The notes: generated by a model from the sequence alone, not told the origin. 64,000 nucleotides of DNA from an uncultured Anaerobiospirillum sp. (GCA_944389615.1 CALXNA010000017.1:1-64000); one strand, 5' to 3'; shown: positions 1 through 9,255, counted from the first letter of the stretch. Numbers and translations: made by a program.

Positions 1-40
1 GTAGCGAAAGCCCCACCCCCCAAATGAGGGGGCAGGGCTT
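1..40 (-). terminator. Terminator-like hairpin at window edge
   Basis: Two stacked stems (AAGCCC/GGGCTT outside, CCCCC/GGGGG inside) are separated by a small internal loop. On the minus strand the stem runs into CTTTC, a short U-tract. It could end the tRNA-Leu transcript about 230 nt upstream, or a gene outside the window. The 230 nt between hairpin and tRNA show no convincing gene. Confidence 0.4.
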
Positions 41-271
41 CATGCATAGCTGTCAGAGTTTTAGTAAAAACTCAGGGTGAGAATTGGTGCTCAGATCAGA
101 GAAGAGGCGCAGGTCTCGGAGGCGGGAGTTGGGCGACCGGCGGAGAGCTGCGCAATCGGCGAAGAGCAGCGACGTGGGCGGTGGTTGCCTGCGGCAGCCC
201 AGCTTCGGGCGGCCCAAAAACAAAAAAAGCCAACTGCTTGCGCGTTGACTTCCTTGCTTGATGCTGTTATA

Positions 272-354
272 TGGTGCCCAGGGCGGGACTCGAACCCGCA
301 CTCTCGCGAACTACCCCCTCAAAGTAGCGTGTCTACCAGTTCCACCACCTGGGC
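272..354 (-). tRNA. tRNA-Leu, anticodon GAG
   Basis: Read on the minus strand this is a complete tRNA. The 7-bp acceptor stem is GCCCAGG/CCTGGGC with discriminator A and an encoded CCA end (272-274). The D-loop contains GGTAGAC and the T-arm has GGTTCGAGTCC. The anticodon loop TTGAGGG gives GAG at 318-320. A 12-nt variable region fits the long class II variable arm of leucine tRNAs. It decodes CUC/CUU. The gene stands alone with its own promoter. Confidence 0.97.
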
Positions 355-406
355 ATATAACAAATTGTGGTCTTGCGACGTCAGTCACGTCGTTTCGACA
401 GCGCCC

Positions 407-434
407 ATTATAAGGAAATTTACTTGGCTGTAAA
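407..434 (-). promoter_or_regulatory. Sigma-70 promoter of tRNA-Leu
   Basis: On the minus strand TTTACA (429-434) is followed after 16 nt by a perfect TATAAT (407-412). The discriminator is GGGCGC, the GC-rich type found at stringently controlled stable-RNA promoters. Transcription would start near position 400, about 45 nt before the tRNA. Confidence 0.8.
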
Positions 435-852
435 GAACTTTTTGCGCTTTTTACGCGCCTGCGCCCGCGGAGCGCGTTCGCCGCGATAGATAAGCCGTTT
501 TTAGAACTGTGTCACAAATCAGACAACAACCTCCCCATCACGCGCAGTCCCGCCGCGGGAAGCGCGAGCGGCCTGCGCGGGGTGGGTTGGAGCTAGGCGG
601 CAGCCTGCGCCGCATGGGGCTAGTTTTGCGCGCACGATCACAGTATCAGCGTGCTCCGCGCGGCGGAGGTGGACTCTTGATTTTGCTTGGCATGAAAAGC
701 GCTAATAGATTATTTTGGTGTTTTTTACTAACTGGCACACACGCCGGACTTAAGGCGGCGCCTTGAGTCGTCATTGGATTCAACTGCTCATCTTTGAGGG
801 CTACTGAGTTGGGAGAGAGCTGGTAGCCTAAGGTCACCTCGTAAGGGTAGCT
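435..852. other. Non-coding spacer before the first large gene
   Basis: About 420 bp between the divergent tRNA promoter and the large gene at 853. Short open frames here have no recognisable composition or ribosome site and are not called. A small CTCCGC/GCGGAG hairpin lies near 653-667. No strong promoter for the downstream gene was recognised. Confidence 0.4.
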
Positions 853-3800
853 ATGGCTAGTTTCAGCGACCACACTAACAGGCAAGCGGCAAGGCAAACC
901 GCACCGAGCGGAGCAGGTCAGGCTTCGGCCCCGGCCGCCGGTGATGACTGGTATGACCAAGGCTTCGACCTCAATGATGAGACCCAGTACTTTGACTACG
1001 CCCAAAGCGGTATCAATCCTGACTTGATTCCCTCGGCCGAGCAGAAGCTCGAGGCCTCCGAGTATAACCAAGTGCGCTCCGATGCCAAAGAGTCCTTGCA
1101 GTCGGGCAATCTCAAACTTGATATCACCCAAGTAGGCCAGATCGCCTCGGGTGCCCATGCCCGTGAGCACGGCCCGCGCCATGGCACCATCATGGTGGGC
1201 GGCCAAGGCAAGATCGAAGATATCCCAACTTCGCTCAGCCTTGAGATGGCCCAAGAGGGCGTCTACACCGACGCCTATAAGGAAAAGGCGCGTCAAGAAG
1301 AGGCCGCCGCCGCGGCCAAGGCCCAAGCTGAGGCCCATGCGAGCGTCTATAACGACGCCTACCTTGCGCAAAAAGACCAAGCGGCCGCCAACTCAGCAGC
1401 TGAGCCTAACTATGTGGACGAGGCCAGTTCGGACTTTGCAACCCGCGTCAGCCACCAAGGCGGCCTCAGCGAGGCCGACCTGCGCTTTTTGCAAGCCCAG
1501 CGTCTCAAAGAGAACCAAGCCCCCGAAGGCAAGGCGGTCTTGCCGCCGAACAGCGCCAAGATCAATGAGCGCACTAACCACGTAAGTAACGCCAACCACG
1601 CCAGCAATGCCAGTCCGGCGCGCAGCGCAGGTCATGCTGCGAGCGTAAGTCACGCTAGCCCGGCGGGGAGTCCGGCCCGCCCAGCGCGCAGCCTGGCGCC
1701 ATCCTCCGATCCCAATGAGCGCTTAAAGCAGCAGGCGCAGGCGCGACGCGATGAGCAACGCGCGGCCCGGGCGCGGCGGCAGCAGCAACTGCAAGAATCG
1801 CAGGCCCGCCTGCAACAGCAACAAGCTCAGGTGCAAGCGCGCACCGAGGCGGCGGCCAATCGTCTGCAGCGGGCCCAAGCGCGCCGAGAGGAGCAGGAGG
1901 CGCAAGCGGCGCGCGCGGCGCGGCCCGATGAGAACTACCTGCAGCATCAAGCTGCGGCCATGCTCTACAAGCAAGAGCAGCAAGCGGCGCACTCCGATGC
2001 TGCGATCCGGGCCCATAATTTGGCTCTCGCCGCGCAGCATAAAGAGCAACGTGGCGCGGCCTTAGCCCATCGCAATAAGGAGCATCGCGACCAAATGGCC
2101 GCGACCATGTACGCTAAGCAAGCTCAGGCGCAAGCCAAAGCGCAAGCGGCCGCGCAAGCTGAGGCGGTAGCGGCTCCGGAGAGTGCGCCGCATCGGGCTT
2201 ATCAGTATGAGCCGGTCGAGGAGGTCAAGCCCAATTCGGCGCTTGATTCTTTGCAGGCGCAAGGCGAGGCCATTGTGCCGGTTGAGGACAAGAAGCCGTC
2301 GGCCTTAGATGCGGTGGGCTCGGGCGCTGAGCTCATGGAGCAAGAGCCGGTCGACCCGGATGCGCCCTCGTCAGCCTTCAATGCTTGGCAAGATGGCTCC
2401 TTTGCGCAGCAACAAGCGCAAGCTGCGCAGGCTAATGCCCAAGCGCAGGCCCAGTACGAGGCCGAAGTTGCGGCGCGCGCTTCGGACGTGCAGGCGCGTC
2501 TTGCCCAAATTGAGGCTGAGCGGGCGCACAAGGAAGCTGAGCGTGCCCAGCAAGAGCAGGCGCTCGCCAACGAGTTTGATTCGTGGGCCCATGAGCGCGG
2601 TGGCGCCGTCGATGCCCATTTGACTGGCCATCAGCGCACGCGCAGCCTCGATGATTACGAAAACCTGCATCCTACGACCCATCAGCGTACCAAGAGCATC
2701 TATGACTTCAAGGACTTGCGCACTGCTGAGCACCACCGCACCAAGAGTCTTGATGACTTCCAAGACATCTCCGCAGGCCAGCGCGGCTTTATGACCGCCC
2801 AAGGCAGGGGTAAGGACAGTAAGTTTTTTGCGCCACCGCAAGGAAAGGCTCTGCCTGATGGGGGCTTGGTCGCAACCCACGGGGCTAGGTCACGTCCGGC
2901 TCCGAGCAATGGTGCTAGTATAGAAGAGCACGATTACGGCTCGGCCATCTACGGCTCGTCCATTGGCGATAGTGCCCTTGAGCAAGATGCCCATATGCAC
3001 GAATACGCCGATACCGACCATGCCTTTGAGGTGCTCTCGCGCAAGGGCCAGCGCATGGCCTACGGCCGTAATGACGCGCGCGTGGCCAATAACATTGGTA
3101 GCGCCAGTGGCAGTGGCAACGCCGGTGGTATGAGCGCCGAGGGCATCAGCGCCGGGGGCAGGGCGGGGCTGCGCGGAGCTGACCACGGGACGGGGCTTGA
3201 TTTCATCCCGCAGCATAAGCCACTGATGGGTGGCTTGGGGTCATCAGATTACTTGGGACCAGCACAACGAGGAGCAAATGTGGCTACACAAACGCAAACT
3301 GGTGCCGACGGCGGCGCTCCCACTCGGGCGCAGTCGGTATCACCAAGAGAGCAGCTGTCAGATATGAGCACAGCAGGCCATCGGGCGCGGGGCGAGAAGG
3401 AGAAGTCGCTGGAGGAGCTGGCGCGCGAGTACCCCGGGCTGTCCATGCAGCATTTGGTCAAGTTAAAGCGCTCCTCAAATCGCTGCCACTTGGTCTCGCG
3501 TACCCCGATCTTCGATGCGGCCTCGAACATTGCCATGTATGAACTCAAGTTCACCGCAGGCAAGGTATTCCAGGTCAATGCTCTAAAGAGCGAGCATGTC
3601 TATCACGTGCTCTTTGGCTACTTCATCCGCCGGGGCATCTCCTGCTTTATCGGGCGCAATCGCCACGTCTTGGTCATGATGCCTCTGACCTACGATTTCG
3701 TCGATTACCTTGAGCGCTACTCGGTCAACCGTGTCTTGCTGCGCATTTGCCCCGAGCAGCCGGTCACGCCGTCGGCGCTGCACCTGCTCACGCAGCTGCG

Positions 3801-4758
3801 CCGCAACGGCATGAGCTTTGCCATCGACCTGATGCTTCTCATCAAGAAGGAGTGGAATAAGGCCATCTTGTCGATCGAATATGTCATGATCGACATGTCC
3901 GACAAGGTCAACGAGCAGCTCAACGTATTCCAGCGCTTAAAGAGCAAGGCGCCGTGGCTTAAGACCATCGGCTTTAACGACACCAAGGGCGATGGCTATG
4001 CCTACCTTGCCAAGCGCATGATCGACTTCCTCGATGCGCCGCTGTGGAATCCGCCGATTGTGCTCAATCAGGATATCAAGAACTTCGCCCCGGTGCAGAA
4101 CGAGGTTCTGACCTTGATTCGCGAGCTGTTCAAAGACCAGCCTAACTACACCATCTTCCAGCGCTTCTTACAGGGGCATGATGCGATGGCCCGTGACATG
4201 GCGGTCTTCTTGTATCGCTTCCGCCACGCCTCGCCGCGCCAAGTCCAGAACATCAGCGAGCTGTACAACTTCTTGCTCGAGTACAGCGCCAACCGCTGCT
4301 TTTCAGTGATTGCGGCGCGCTCCATCATGCTGGCCTACATCAAGGCGGCCAACCACCCAAGCCAGAACATCCTCCAAGAGCATTACGTCCAGGCCTTAGT
4401 GCGCGGCTACTTCTGCGAGTACATCTCCAAGGTCTTCAACGACCCCTTTATCGAGCGCTTTGGCTTCCAGTCGGGCATGTTCTCGCTTTTGCACATGTTC
4501 CTGCTGCAAGAAGAAGTCGATGTCATCGCCAATGACAGCTACAACGACATCTTCGATCGCATCTACGGCGACAGCGAGCTCATGGCCGATATCATCGAGT
4601 GCGTCCAAGCCATTGAGGCCACCGATTTGATGGCGATCTTCAGCTTCATCCAGAAGTATCAGGTGCCTCCGGCTTCGGTGCTCATCAGCTACGAGAAGGC
4701 GCTGATGCGCACCAACGAGCTCTTGCTGGTGCTCAACATCACCCCAAGCCGCAAGTAG
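853..4758 (+). CDS. Large protein with degenerate EAL-HDOD (YuxH-type) C-terminus
   Basis: 1301 residues. Roughly the first 870 are low-complexity, rich in Ala, Gln, Glu and Arg, with coiled-coil-like stretches around 290-450 and 530-570. Residues 593-640 hold a perfect 17-residue triple repeat built on H(Q/H)RT(R/K)S followed by an acidic/aromatic stretch, with its first His at 593, 610 and 627. From about residue 876 the sequence begins NRCHLVSRTPIFDA and continues MYELKF, the opening pattern of YuxH-like EAL-HDOD proteins. An HDOD-like helical half follows from about 1080. The EAL catalytic signature itself is not visible, so a c-di-GMP phosphodiesterase activity is unlikely and a scaffold or sensor role is more plausible (inference). 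The next gene is a shorter paralogue of the last ~420 residues. The ATG is preceded by GTAAGGG. Confidence 0.72.
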   Translation: MASFSDHTNRQAARQTAPSGAGQASAPAAGDDWYDQGFDLNDETQYFDYAQSGINPDLIPSAEQKLEASEYNQVRSDAKESLQSGNLKLDITQVGQIASGAHAREHGPRHGTIMVGGQGKIEDIPTSLSLEMAQEGVYTDAYKEKARQEEAAAAAKAQAEAHASVYNDAYLAQKDQAAANSAAEPNYVDEASSDFATRVSHQGGLSEADLRFLQAQRLKENQAPEGKAVLPPNSAKINERTNHVSNANHASNASPARSAGHAASVSHASPAGSPARPARSLAPSSDPNERLKQQAQARRDEQRAARARRQQQLQESQARLQQQQAQVQARTEAAANRLQRAQARREEQEAQAARAARPDENYLQHQAAAMLYKQEQQAAHSDAAIRAHNLALAAQHKEQRGAALAHRNKEHRDQMAATMYAKQAQAQAKAQAAAQAEAVAAPESAPHRAYQYEPVEEVKPNSALDSLQAQGEAIVPVEDKKPSALDAVGSGAELMEQEPVDPDAPSSAFNAWQDGSFAQQQAQAAQANAQAQAQYEAEVAARASDVQARLAQIEAERAHKEAERAQQEQALANEFDSWAHERGGAVDAHLTGHQRTRSLDDYENLHPTTHQRTKSIYDFKDLRTAEHHRTKSLDDFQDISAGQRGFMTAQGRGKDSKFFAPPQGKALPDGGLVATHGARSRPAPSNGASIEEHDYGSAIYGSSIGDSALEQDAHMHEYADTDHAFEVLSRKGQRMAYGRNDARVANNIGSASGSGNAGGMSAEGISAGGRAGLRGADHGTGLDFIPQHKPLMGGLGSSDYLGPAQRGANVATQTQTGADGGAPTRAQSVSPREQLSDMSTAGHRARGEKEKSLEELAREYPGLSMQHLVKLKRSSNRCHLVSRTPIFDAASNIAMYELKFTAGKVFQVNALKSEHVYHVLFGYFIRRGISCFIGRNRHVLVMMPLTYDFVDYLERYSVNRVLLRICPEQPVTPSALHLLTQLRRNGMSFAIDLMLLIKKEWNKAILSIEYVMIDMSDKVNEQLNVFQRLKSKAPWLKTIGFNDTKGDGYAYLAKRMIDFLDAPLWNPPIVLNQDIKNFAPVQNEVLTLIRELFKDQPNYTIFQRFLQGHDAMARDMAVFLYRFRHASPRQVQNISELYNFLLEYSANRCFSVIAARSIMLAYIKAANHPSQNILQEHYVQALVRGYFCEYISKVFNDPFIERFGFQSGMFSLLHMFLLQEEVDVIANDSYNDIFDRIYGDSELMADIIECVQAIEATDLMAIFSFIQKYQVPPASVLISYEKALMRTNELLLVLNITPSRK

Positions 4759-5170
4759 CTCCCGCCTAGCCGCGCGCGTGCTACGCGCACCGCGTGCGCC
4801 AGCCTCGCGCCCCGCAACGGGGCGCAGGTAGCGCAGGACGCAGGACGCGCAAGGCGATGGCGGAGCAGGACGCGGCGTCTTGGTTTTGACGATCGCGCCG
4901 CTCCAAGTTGGGGGCGCGGGCGTGGGATCGGGGCCGTCACTTGGGCTTTTGGCACTTCAATTGCAGCTTGAGGCGAGATCGTGTGCTCTGGTCGCAGGGC
5001 CCTGTGTGCCTTAAGCATCAAGTTGATCAACCCTTAGGAGAGATGGTGCATCCGGAGTCGGGTGATATCTAGGAACTGCCGGGCATTGTGCTATAGTTGA
5101 AGGTTTCAAGCTGAGTAAAGCTTGGTGCAGGTGAGATGGGCTCGCTTGAGCTGAGAATGGTTTTAGGTAG
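4759..5170. other. Spacer with a strong GC hairpin
   Basis: This 412-bp gap has one clear element, a perfect 8-bp hairpin GCGCCCCG/CGGGGCGC with loop CAA at 4807-4825, about 50 nt after the stop codon. No U-tract follows, so it is only terminator-like. A TATAGT box near 5091 could be a -10 element for the next gene, but no good -35 partner was found. Confidence 0.4.
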
Positions 5171-6697
5171 ATGGCAGCTAATTCAGCAGTAACGCAACCG
5201 CGTCCAAGCGGAGCCGCCCCCGGACGAGCTCCGGGTGCACCTGTGACCCGTGCTGCCGCAGGTCAGGGGGCGCGTCCCGCGGCTGCGCCGCAAGGCCGTC
5301 CTATGCCTGCCAATATGACGCCGCAGCAAATGGCGGCGCTCAAAGCTCAGCAAGCAGCCCGCGCTCAGGCCGCGCCCCGGCCTGCCGCTGCCCCCTCCGA
5401 TCCGGCGGCCAACCGCTGTCACCTCATTGCGCGCACTCCGGTTTTTGATGCCCACCGCGTAGTCCAGATGTATCGCCTGCGCTTCTCCTCGGGCAATAAG
5501 TTTGTCACCGACCGCCTACTGCCGCAGCATGTCACGCCCATCATCAATGATTACTTCATTGAGCGCTCGATCGTAAACTTCGTGGGCTCCAAGTCCAAGG
5601 CCCTGATCATGATGCCGGTCAACCCGGGCCTCTTGCCCCTGATCAAGAAAGGCGTGTCTTCGCGCCTCGTGCTGCAGATACCGCCCTATCAGGAGCCGAG
5701 TCCCCAAGTGGTGGACTATATGTCCAAGGTCAAGCGCTACGGCATTCGCTTTGCCGTGGACTTAATGGACGTGATGAAGCATGGCTGGATTAAGGGCATC
5801 CTGCACATCGAATACGTCCTCATCAATATGGGGAGCCAAGGTGCGTGGCAGCTGACCTTATTCCAAAAGCTCAAGGTCAAGGCGCCGTGGCTGAAGATCA
5901 TCGCCTACGGCACCAGTGAAGCGGTGCTGCTTAAGATGTCGACGAGCTATCGGGCCGATCTCGTCATTTCATCGATGAGCACCAGCACCATGTCCTTTAA
6001 GCAGTCTCCGGCCTTGATGGAGCCGTTCCAAGCGGACATTATGTCGCTGGCCCACGAACTCTTCTTGCCTAAGATCAACTTCCCGATCTTCAAGAAGTAC
6101 TTGGCCGAGAACCGCGGCGTGCTCAAGATCTTGATCTACTATCTGCACCGCTTCAAGAAGGTGGGCCTGAGCACGCTCGGCAACTTAAGCGACATCTACC
6201 GCTACTTAGCCGAGCACGAGCCAATCCCGTCCTTTACCACGATCTTGGTGCATGGCCTGCTCACGCACTACACCAAGATTGTGCAAAGCTCGAGCTTGCA
6301 CGTCATCGACGAGCTCTATCGGCGCATCTTAGTGCACGGCTACTTCACCCAGTACGTGATCTACCACCTGCCGACGGCGACCGAAGCAGACAAGATGTAC
6401 TGCTTTCAGACCGGCGTCTTCTCCTTACTCCCGGAGCTCTTGCTTAAGACGCGCGAAGAGCTCAACGCTGACCGCTACCTCTACGCTATCACCAAGCGCA
6501 TCAACGATGAGCAATCCTTAGTCTGCCGCACGGTCAAGTGCCTTGAGGACATGGAGGTCAACAACCTCGAGGGCGTCTTTGATTATGCCCGCACCTTCAA
6601 GGTCTCCTCGACCATCATCTGGGCCGCCTACGAGGATGCCATCATCCACGCCAACGAGTTCATGATCGCTATGCAGGTGGTCACCAACCAGCGCTAA
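5171..6697 (+). CDS. Degenerate EAL-HDOD (YuxH-type) protein, paralogue of preceding gene
   Basis: 508 residues. The first ~80 are Ala/Pro/Arg-rich. From residue 81 the sequence NRCHLIARTPVFDAHR aligns with the equivalent region of the preceding 1301-residue protein, and similarity continues to the C-terminus (for example KAPWLK, the LYHRF-like block and the FQTGVFSLLPEL region). Together the two define a small tandem family. The YuxH/CdgJ family joins an EAL-like half to an HDOD half and is linked to signalling and motility. Canonical EAL active-site residues are not visible. The start is the ATG after TTTAGGTAG. The function is not established by the sequence. Confidence 0.72.
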   Translation: MAANSAVTQPRPSGAAPGRAPGAPVTRAAAGQGARPAAAPQGRPMPANMTPQQMAALKAQQAARAQAAPRPAAAPSDPAANRCHLIARTPVFDAHRVVQMYRLRFSSGNKFVTDRLLPQHVTPIINDYFIERSIVNFVGSKSKALIMMPVNPGLLPLIKKGVSSRLVLQIPPYQEPSPQVVDYMSKVKRYGIRFAVDLMDVMKHGWIKGILHIEYVLINMGSQGAWQLTLFQKLKVKAPWLKIIAYGTSEAVLLKMSTSYRADLVISSMSTSTMSFKQSPALMEPFQADIMSLAHELFLPKINFPIFKKYLAENRGVLKILIYYLHRFKKVGLSTLGNLSDIYRYLAEHEPIPSFTTILVHGLLTHYTKIVQSSSLHVIDELYRRILVHGYFTQYVIYHLPTATEADKMYCFQTGVFSLLPELLLKTREELNADRYLYAITKRINDEQSLVCRTVKCLEDMEVNNLEGVFDYARTFKVSSTIIWAAYEDAIIHANEFMIAMQVVTNQR

Positions 6698-6750
6698 CCG
6701 CGTTCTCAAGCGTAAATCCGCGCTCCCGCGTTCAACAGCCTGCGCCTTCA

Positions 6751-6779
6751 TTGGCTTGCATCCTAGTTCGTGCCATAAT
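6751..6779 (+). promoter_or_regulatory. Promoter of the restriction-modification operon
   Basis: TTGGCT (6751-6756) and CATAAT (6774-6779) are separated by 17 nt, 50 bp upstream of the methyltransferase start. Predicted transcription starts near 6786, placing the palindrome and direct repeats at 6789-6814 at or just after the start site. Confidence 0.55.
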
Positions 6780-6788
6780 GGGGCAGAT

Positions 6789-6814
6789 TTTGATCAAAGA
6801 TATGTCCCGATATG
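6789..6814 (+). promoter_or_regulatory. Candidate operator for the RHH-methyltransferase
   Basis: A perfect 10-bp palindrome TTTGATCAAA (6789-6798) is followed directly by two GATATG direct repeats spaced 10 bp apart (6799-6804 and 6809-6814), just downstream of the promoter. Direct repeats one helical turn apart are typical ribbon-helix-helix operators, and the encoded methyltransferase begins with such a domain. Autoregulation is an inference. Confidence 0.4.
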
Positions 6815-6829
6815 GGAGAGGGGCGCGCT

Positions 6830-8050
6830 ATGAGTAAACACGTCAGTATCCGGCTTGAGGACGAAGACCACCAAGCCTTACTTGCTTGGTGCCAGCGCTC
6901 GCAGCAGACGGTGCAGCAGGTGGTGTCACAGGCAATCAAGCACCTCTTAGCCCAAGCAAGTAAAGAGGATGTCCCTGCAGGGGCGGGTTATCGCTTTATC
7001 GACCTCTTTGCGGGCATCGGCGGGATGCGCCTTGCCTATGAGCGCGCGGGCTGTCACTGCGTCTACTCAAGCGAGTGGAATAAGTTTAGCCAAGAGACCT
7101 ACTACGCCAACTTCAAAGACCAGCCCGATGGCGATATCACCAAGGTCGATGCCGCTTCCATCCCCAATCACGACATCTTGGTCGCAGGCTTCCCGTGCCA
7201 GCCCTTTTCCATTGCGGGCGTCTCCAAGAAGAAGAGCCTCGGCCGCGCCACCGGCTTTGAGGACAAGACTCAAGGCACGCTCTTTTTTGATGTGTGCCGC
7301 ATCCTCAAGGCCAAGCGGCCGCGCGCCTTTATGCTCGAGAACGTCAAGAACCTCTGCAGCCACGACAAAGGCCGTACCTTTCAGGTGATCGTCGAGTCCT
7401 TGCACGAGCTCGACTACGCCCTTAGCTATCATGTGCTAGACGGACAGTCCTATGTGCCGCAGCACCGCGAGCGTATCATTATCGTGGGCTTTGATCGGCG
7501 CCGCTACGGCGACGTCAGCTTTGACTTTGCGCTCAATCCCCCAGCGCAGGCGCCGCTGCTGCGCTCGATCTTAGAGCCGAATGTGCCTGACAAGTACACC
7601 CTCTCCGACCGTCTCTGGCAGTACCTGCAGGACTATGCGTCCAAGCACCAAGCGGCCGGTCATGGCTTTGGCTACGGCTTGCCGGACTTGGACGGGGTGG
7701 CGCGCACCTTAAGCGCGCGCTATTACAAGGACGGTTCGGAAATTTTGATCGCGCAGCCGGGCAAGAACCCGCGCCGCCTCACCCCGCGCGAGTGTGCGCG
7801 CCTGCAGGGCTTCCCTGACAGCTTCAAGATCCCGGTCTCCGATACCCAAGCCTACCGCCAGTTTGGTAACTCGGTGGTGGTGCCGCTGATGGCCGACGTC
7901 GCGCGCTTGGTCGTACGCCAGCTCGCTGCGCTGGAGCATACGCCGCGGCCTGAGCCGCAGGCCGTGCCGGACGGCAATGACGAACCGCGGATTGCATCCG
8001 AGCCGCACCAGCTGAGCATGATTGATAAGATCGAGCAGGAGGCCATCTAA
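6830..8050 (+). CDS. DNA (cytosine-5) methyltransferase with N-terminal RHH domain
   Basis: 406 residues from the ATG at 6830, chosen because GGAGAGGGG lies 6 nt upstream; an in-frame ATG at 6812 lacks a ribosome site. It transfers a methyl group from SAM to cytosine C5. Visible motifs: I, FIDLFAGIGG near 56; IV, PCQPFS with catalytic Cys123; VI, ENVKNL; VIII, QHRERIIIVG; X, FGNSVVVP near the C-terminus. The first ~45 residues (KHVSIRLEDEDHQALLAW and following) look like a ribbon-helix-helix DNA-binding unit rather than the usual helix-turn-helix of EcoRII/SsoII-type enzymes. Its stop codon overlaps the start of an EcoRII-like endonuclease by 1 nt (TAATG), so the likely target is CCWGG (inference from the partner). 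Confidence 0.93.
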   Translation: MSKHVSIRLEDEDHQALLAWCQRSQQTVQQVVSQAIKHLLAQASKEDVPAGAGYRFIDLFAGIGGMRLAYERAGCHCVYSSEWNKFSQETYYANFKDQPDGDITKVDAASIPNHDILVAGFPCQPFSIAGVSKKKSLGRATGFEDKTQGTLFFDVCRILKAKRPRAFMLENVKNLCSHDKGRTFQVIVESLHELDYALSYHVLDGQSYVPQHRERIIIVGFDRRRYGDVSFDFALNPPAQAPLLRSILEPNVPDKYTLSDRLWQYLQDYASKHQAAGHGFGYGLPDLDGVARTLSARYYKDGSEILIAQPGKNPRRLTPRECARLQGFPDSFKIPVSDTQAYRQFGNSVVVPLMADVARLVVRQLAALEHTPRPEPQAVPDGNDEPRIASEPHQLSMIDKIEQEAI

Positions 8051-9216
8051 TGGCAAGCCTATATTACGCGCAGAGCGCGATTGCGGCCGTTAAGCGCCAT
8101 GCGGCGGCATATTGTAAGTTCCTCTCGGCCAACGACACCGGCGTGACCGGCTCGCATCAGGCGGGGATCTTGGTGTCAAAACGCGCCGAGTCCATCTTGT
8201 TTGACCGGCCCGGGGTGAAAGGGAGCAATTGCGAGCGCGGGGTGCAGATTCACTGGCAGGATACCTTCGTTACCTCCAGCCGCTTTGTGTACTACGGCAA
8301 AGGCACGCGCAATGAGTACCGCATCACCAACTTCGGCCGCGGCTTTCCCTTCTTAGCACCGGAGTTCACTGGTGCGCTCTTAGTCTTGGTGCAACGTGCG
8401 GCCGACGATTACTTGGCCTATGTGCTCAATAGCGACGATGAGATCGACGCCTTCTTGGGCGCCTTTGCGCTGACGCCAGAGGATACCAATCAGCTGATTG
8501 AGCCGGGGGTAGTCACTTGCACCGAAAGCGCGGCCATTGCGGCCTACTTGCAAGAGTTGACCGTATTCTTCCCGTCCTCACAGGAGGTGTCAGCTGCGGC
8601 GCGTGCGATCTCCCAGCGCGTGTCTGGATCCCAAGAGCTGCGCAATCCCGATGGCCAGCTGGTGCAATGGATTCAAACCGAGTTCAACCTGTTTAAGGCC
8701 TTAGAGCAGCGCTGCTACACGCAGCAGATTGCCGCAGGCTTTGCCTCGGTGGAGCAGTTCTTGGTCTTGGCCAACGAAGTCCTAAATCGTCGCAAGAGCC
8801 GAGCCGGTAAGAGCTTAGAGCACCATTTAGCCGCGCTCTTTGACGCTCACGGCCTGTCATACAGCACGCAGGCGGTCACCGAAGGCAACAAGCGTCCCGA
8901 CTTTATCTTCCCTTCAGCGACGGCCTACCATGACGCGAGCTTTCCGGTAGCGCGTTTGGTGTCGCTGGCGGCAAAGACCACCTGCAAAGACCGCTGGCGT
9001 CAGATTCTCAATGAGGCCGATCGCCTGCGCGACCGCCCTAAGTACTTATGCACGCTGCAGCAGGGCATCTCCCCGGCCCAGCTTGAGGAGATGCACCGCG
9101 AGCAAGTGGGCTTGGTGGTGCCCAAGGACAATCTTACCTACTTCCCGTGGCCGCAGCGCGAGCGCATCATGACGCTGTACGACTTTATCCAAATGGTCAA
9201 GGCGCTACAGTCATAA
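8050..9216 (+). CDS. EcoRII-like type IIE restriction endonuclease
   Basis: 388 residues, close to full-length EcoRII (about 400). It has both EcoRII parts: an N-terminal effector-binding domain with LSANDTGVTGSHQ, and a C-terminal PD-(D/E)XK nuclease domain with RRKSRAGKSLE, EGNKRPDFIFPS and AAKTTCKDRWRQILNEAD. Catalytic residues by family pattern are Asp284 (in RPDF) and Lys309 (in AAKTTC). EcoRII cuts at CCWGG and needs a second site as effector; the close match suggests the same specificity. The start overlaps the methyltransferase stop by one base, so translation is coupled and methylase is made first. CCWGG sites occur in the window, so the methylase must be active if this enzyme is. 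Confidence 0.95.
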   Translation: MASLYYAQSAIAAVKRHAAAYCKFLSANDTGVTGSHQAGILVSKRAESILFDRPGVKGSNCERGVQIHWQDTFVTSSRFVYYGKGTRNEYRITNFGRGFPFLAPEFTGALLVLVQRAADDYLAYVLNSDDEIDAFLGAFALTPEDTNQLIEPGVVTCTESAAIAAYLQELTVFFPSSQEVSAAARAISQRVSGSQELRNPDGQLVQWIQTEFNLFKALEQRCYTQQIAAGFASVEQFLVLANEVLNRRKSRAGKSLEHHLAALFDAHGLSYSTQAVTEGNKRPDFIFPSATAYHDASFPVARLVSLAAKTTCKDRWRQILNEADRLRDRPKYLCTLQQGISPAQLEEMHREQVGLVVPKDNLTYFPWPQRERIMTLYDFIQMVKALQS

Positions 9217-9220
9217 ACGC

Positions 9221-9255
9221 ACGGCGCCCCGCAGCTGAGGGCCGCGGAGCGCCGT
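9221..9255. terminator. Bidirectional terminator-like hairpin
   Basis: ACGGCGC (9221-9227) pairs with GCGCCGT (9249-9255) between the converging endonuclease and prs genes. A further inner CCGC/GCGG pairing is possible. On the minus strand the stem is followed by GCGTTTATG. The U-tract is weak. Confidence 0.45.

Noticed and set aside
53-433. Open frames on both strands across the tRNA-Leu region
   Set aside because: They run through the tRNA gene and its promoter and have no ribosome site or family match.
509-766. 85-codon frame before the first large gene
   Set aside because: Arg/Gly-rich chance translation of GC-rich DNA, no ribosome site, no recognisable pattern.
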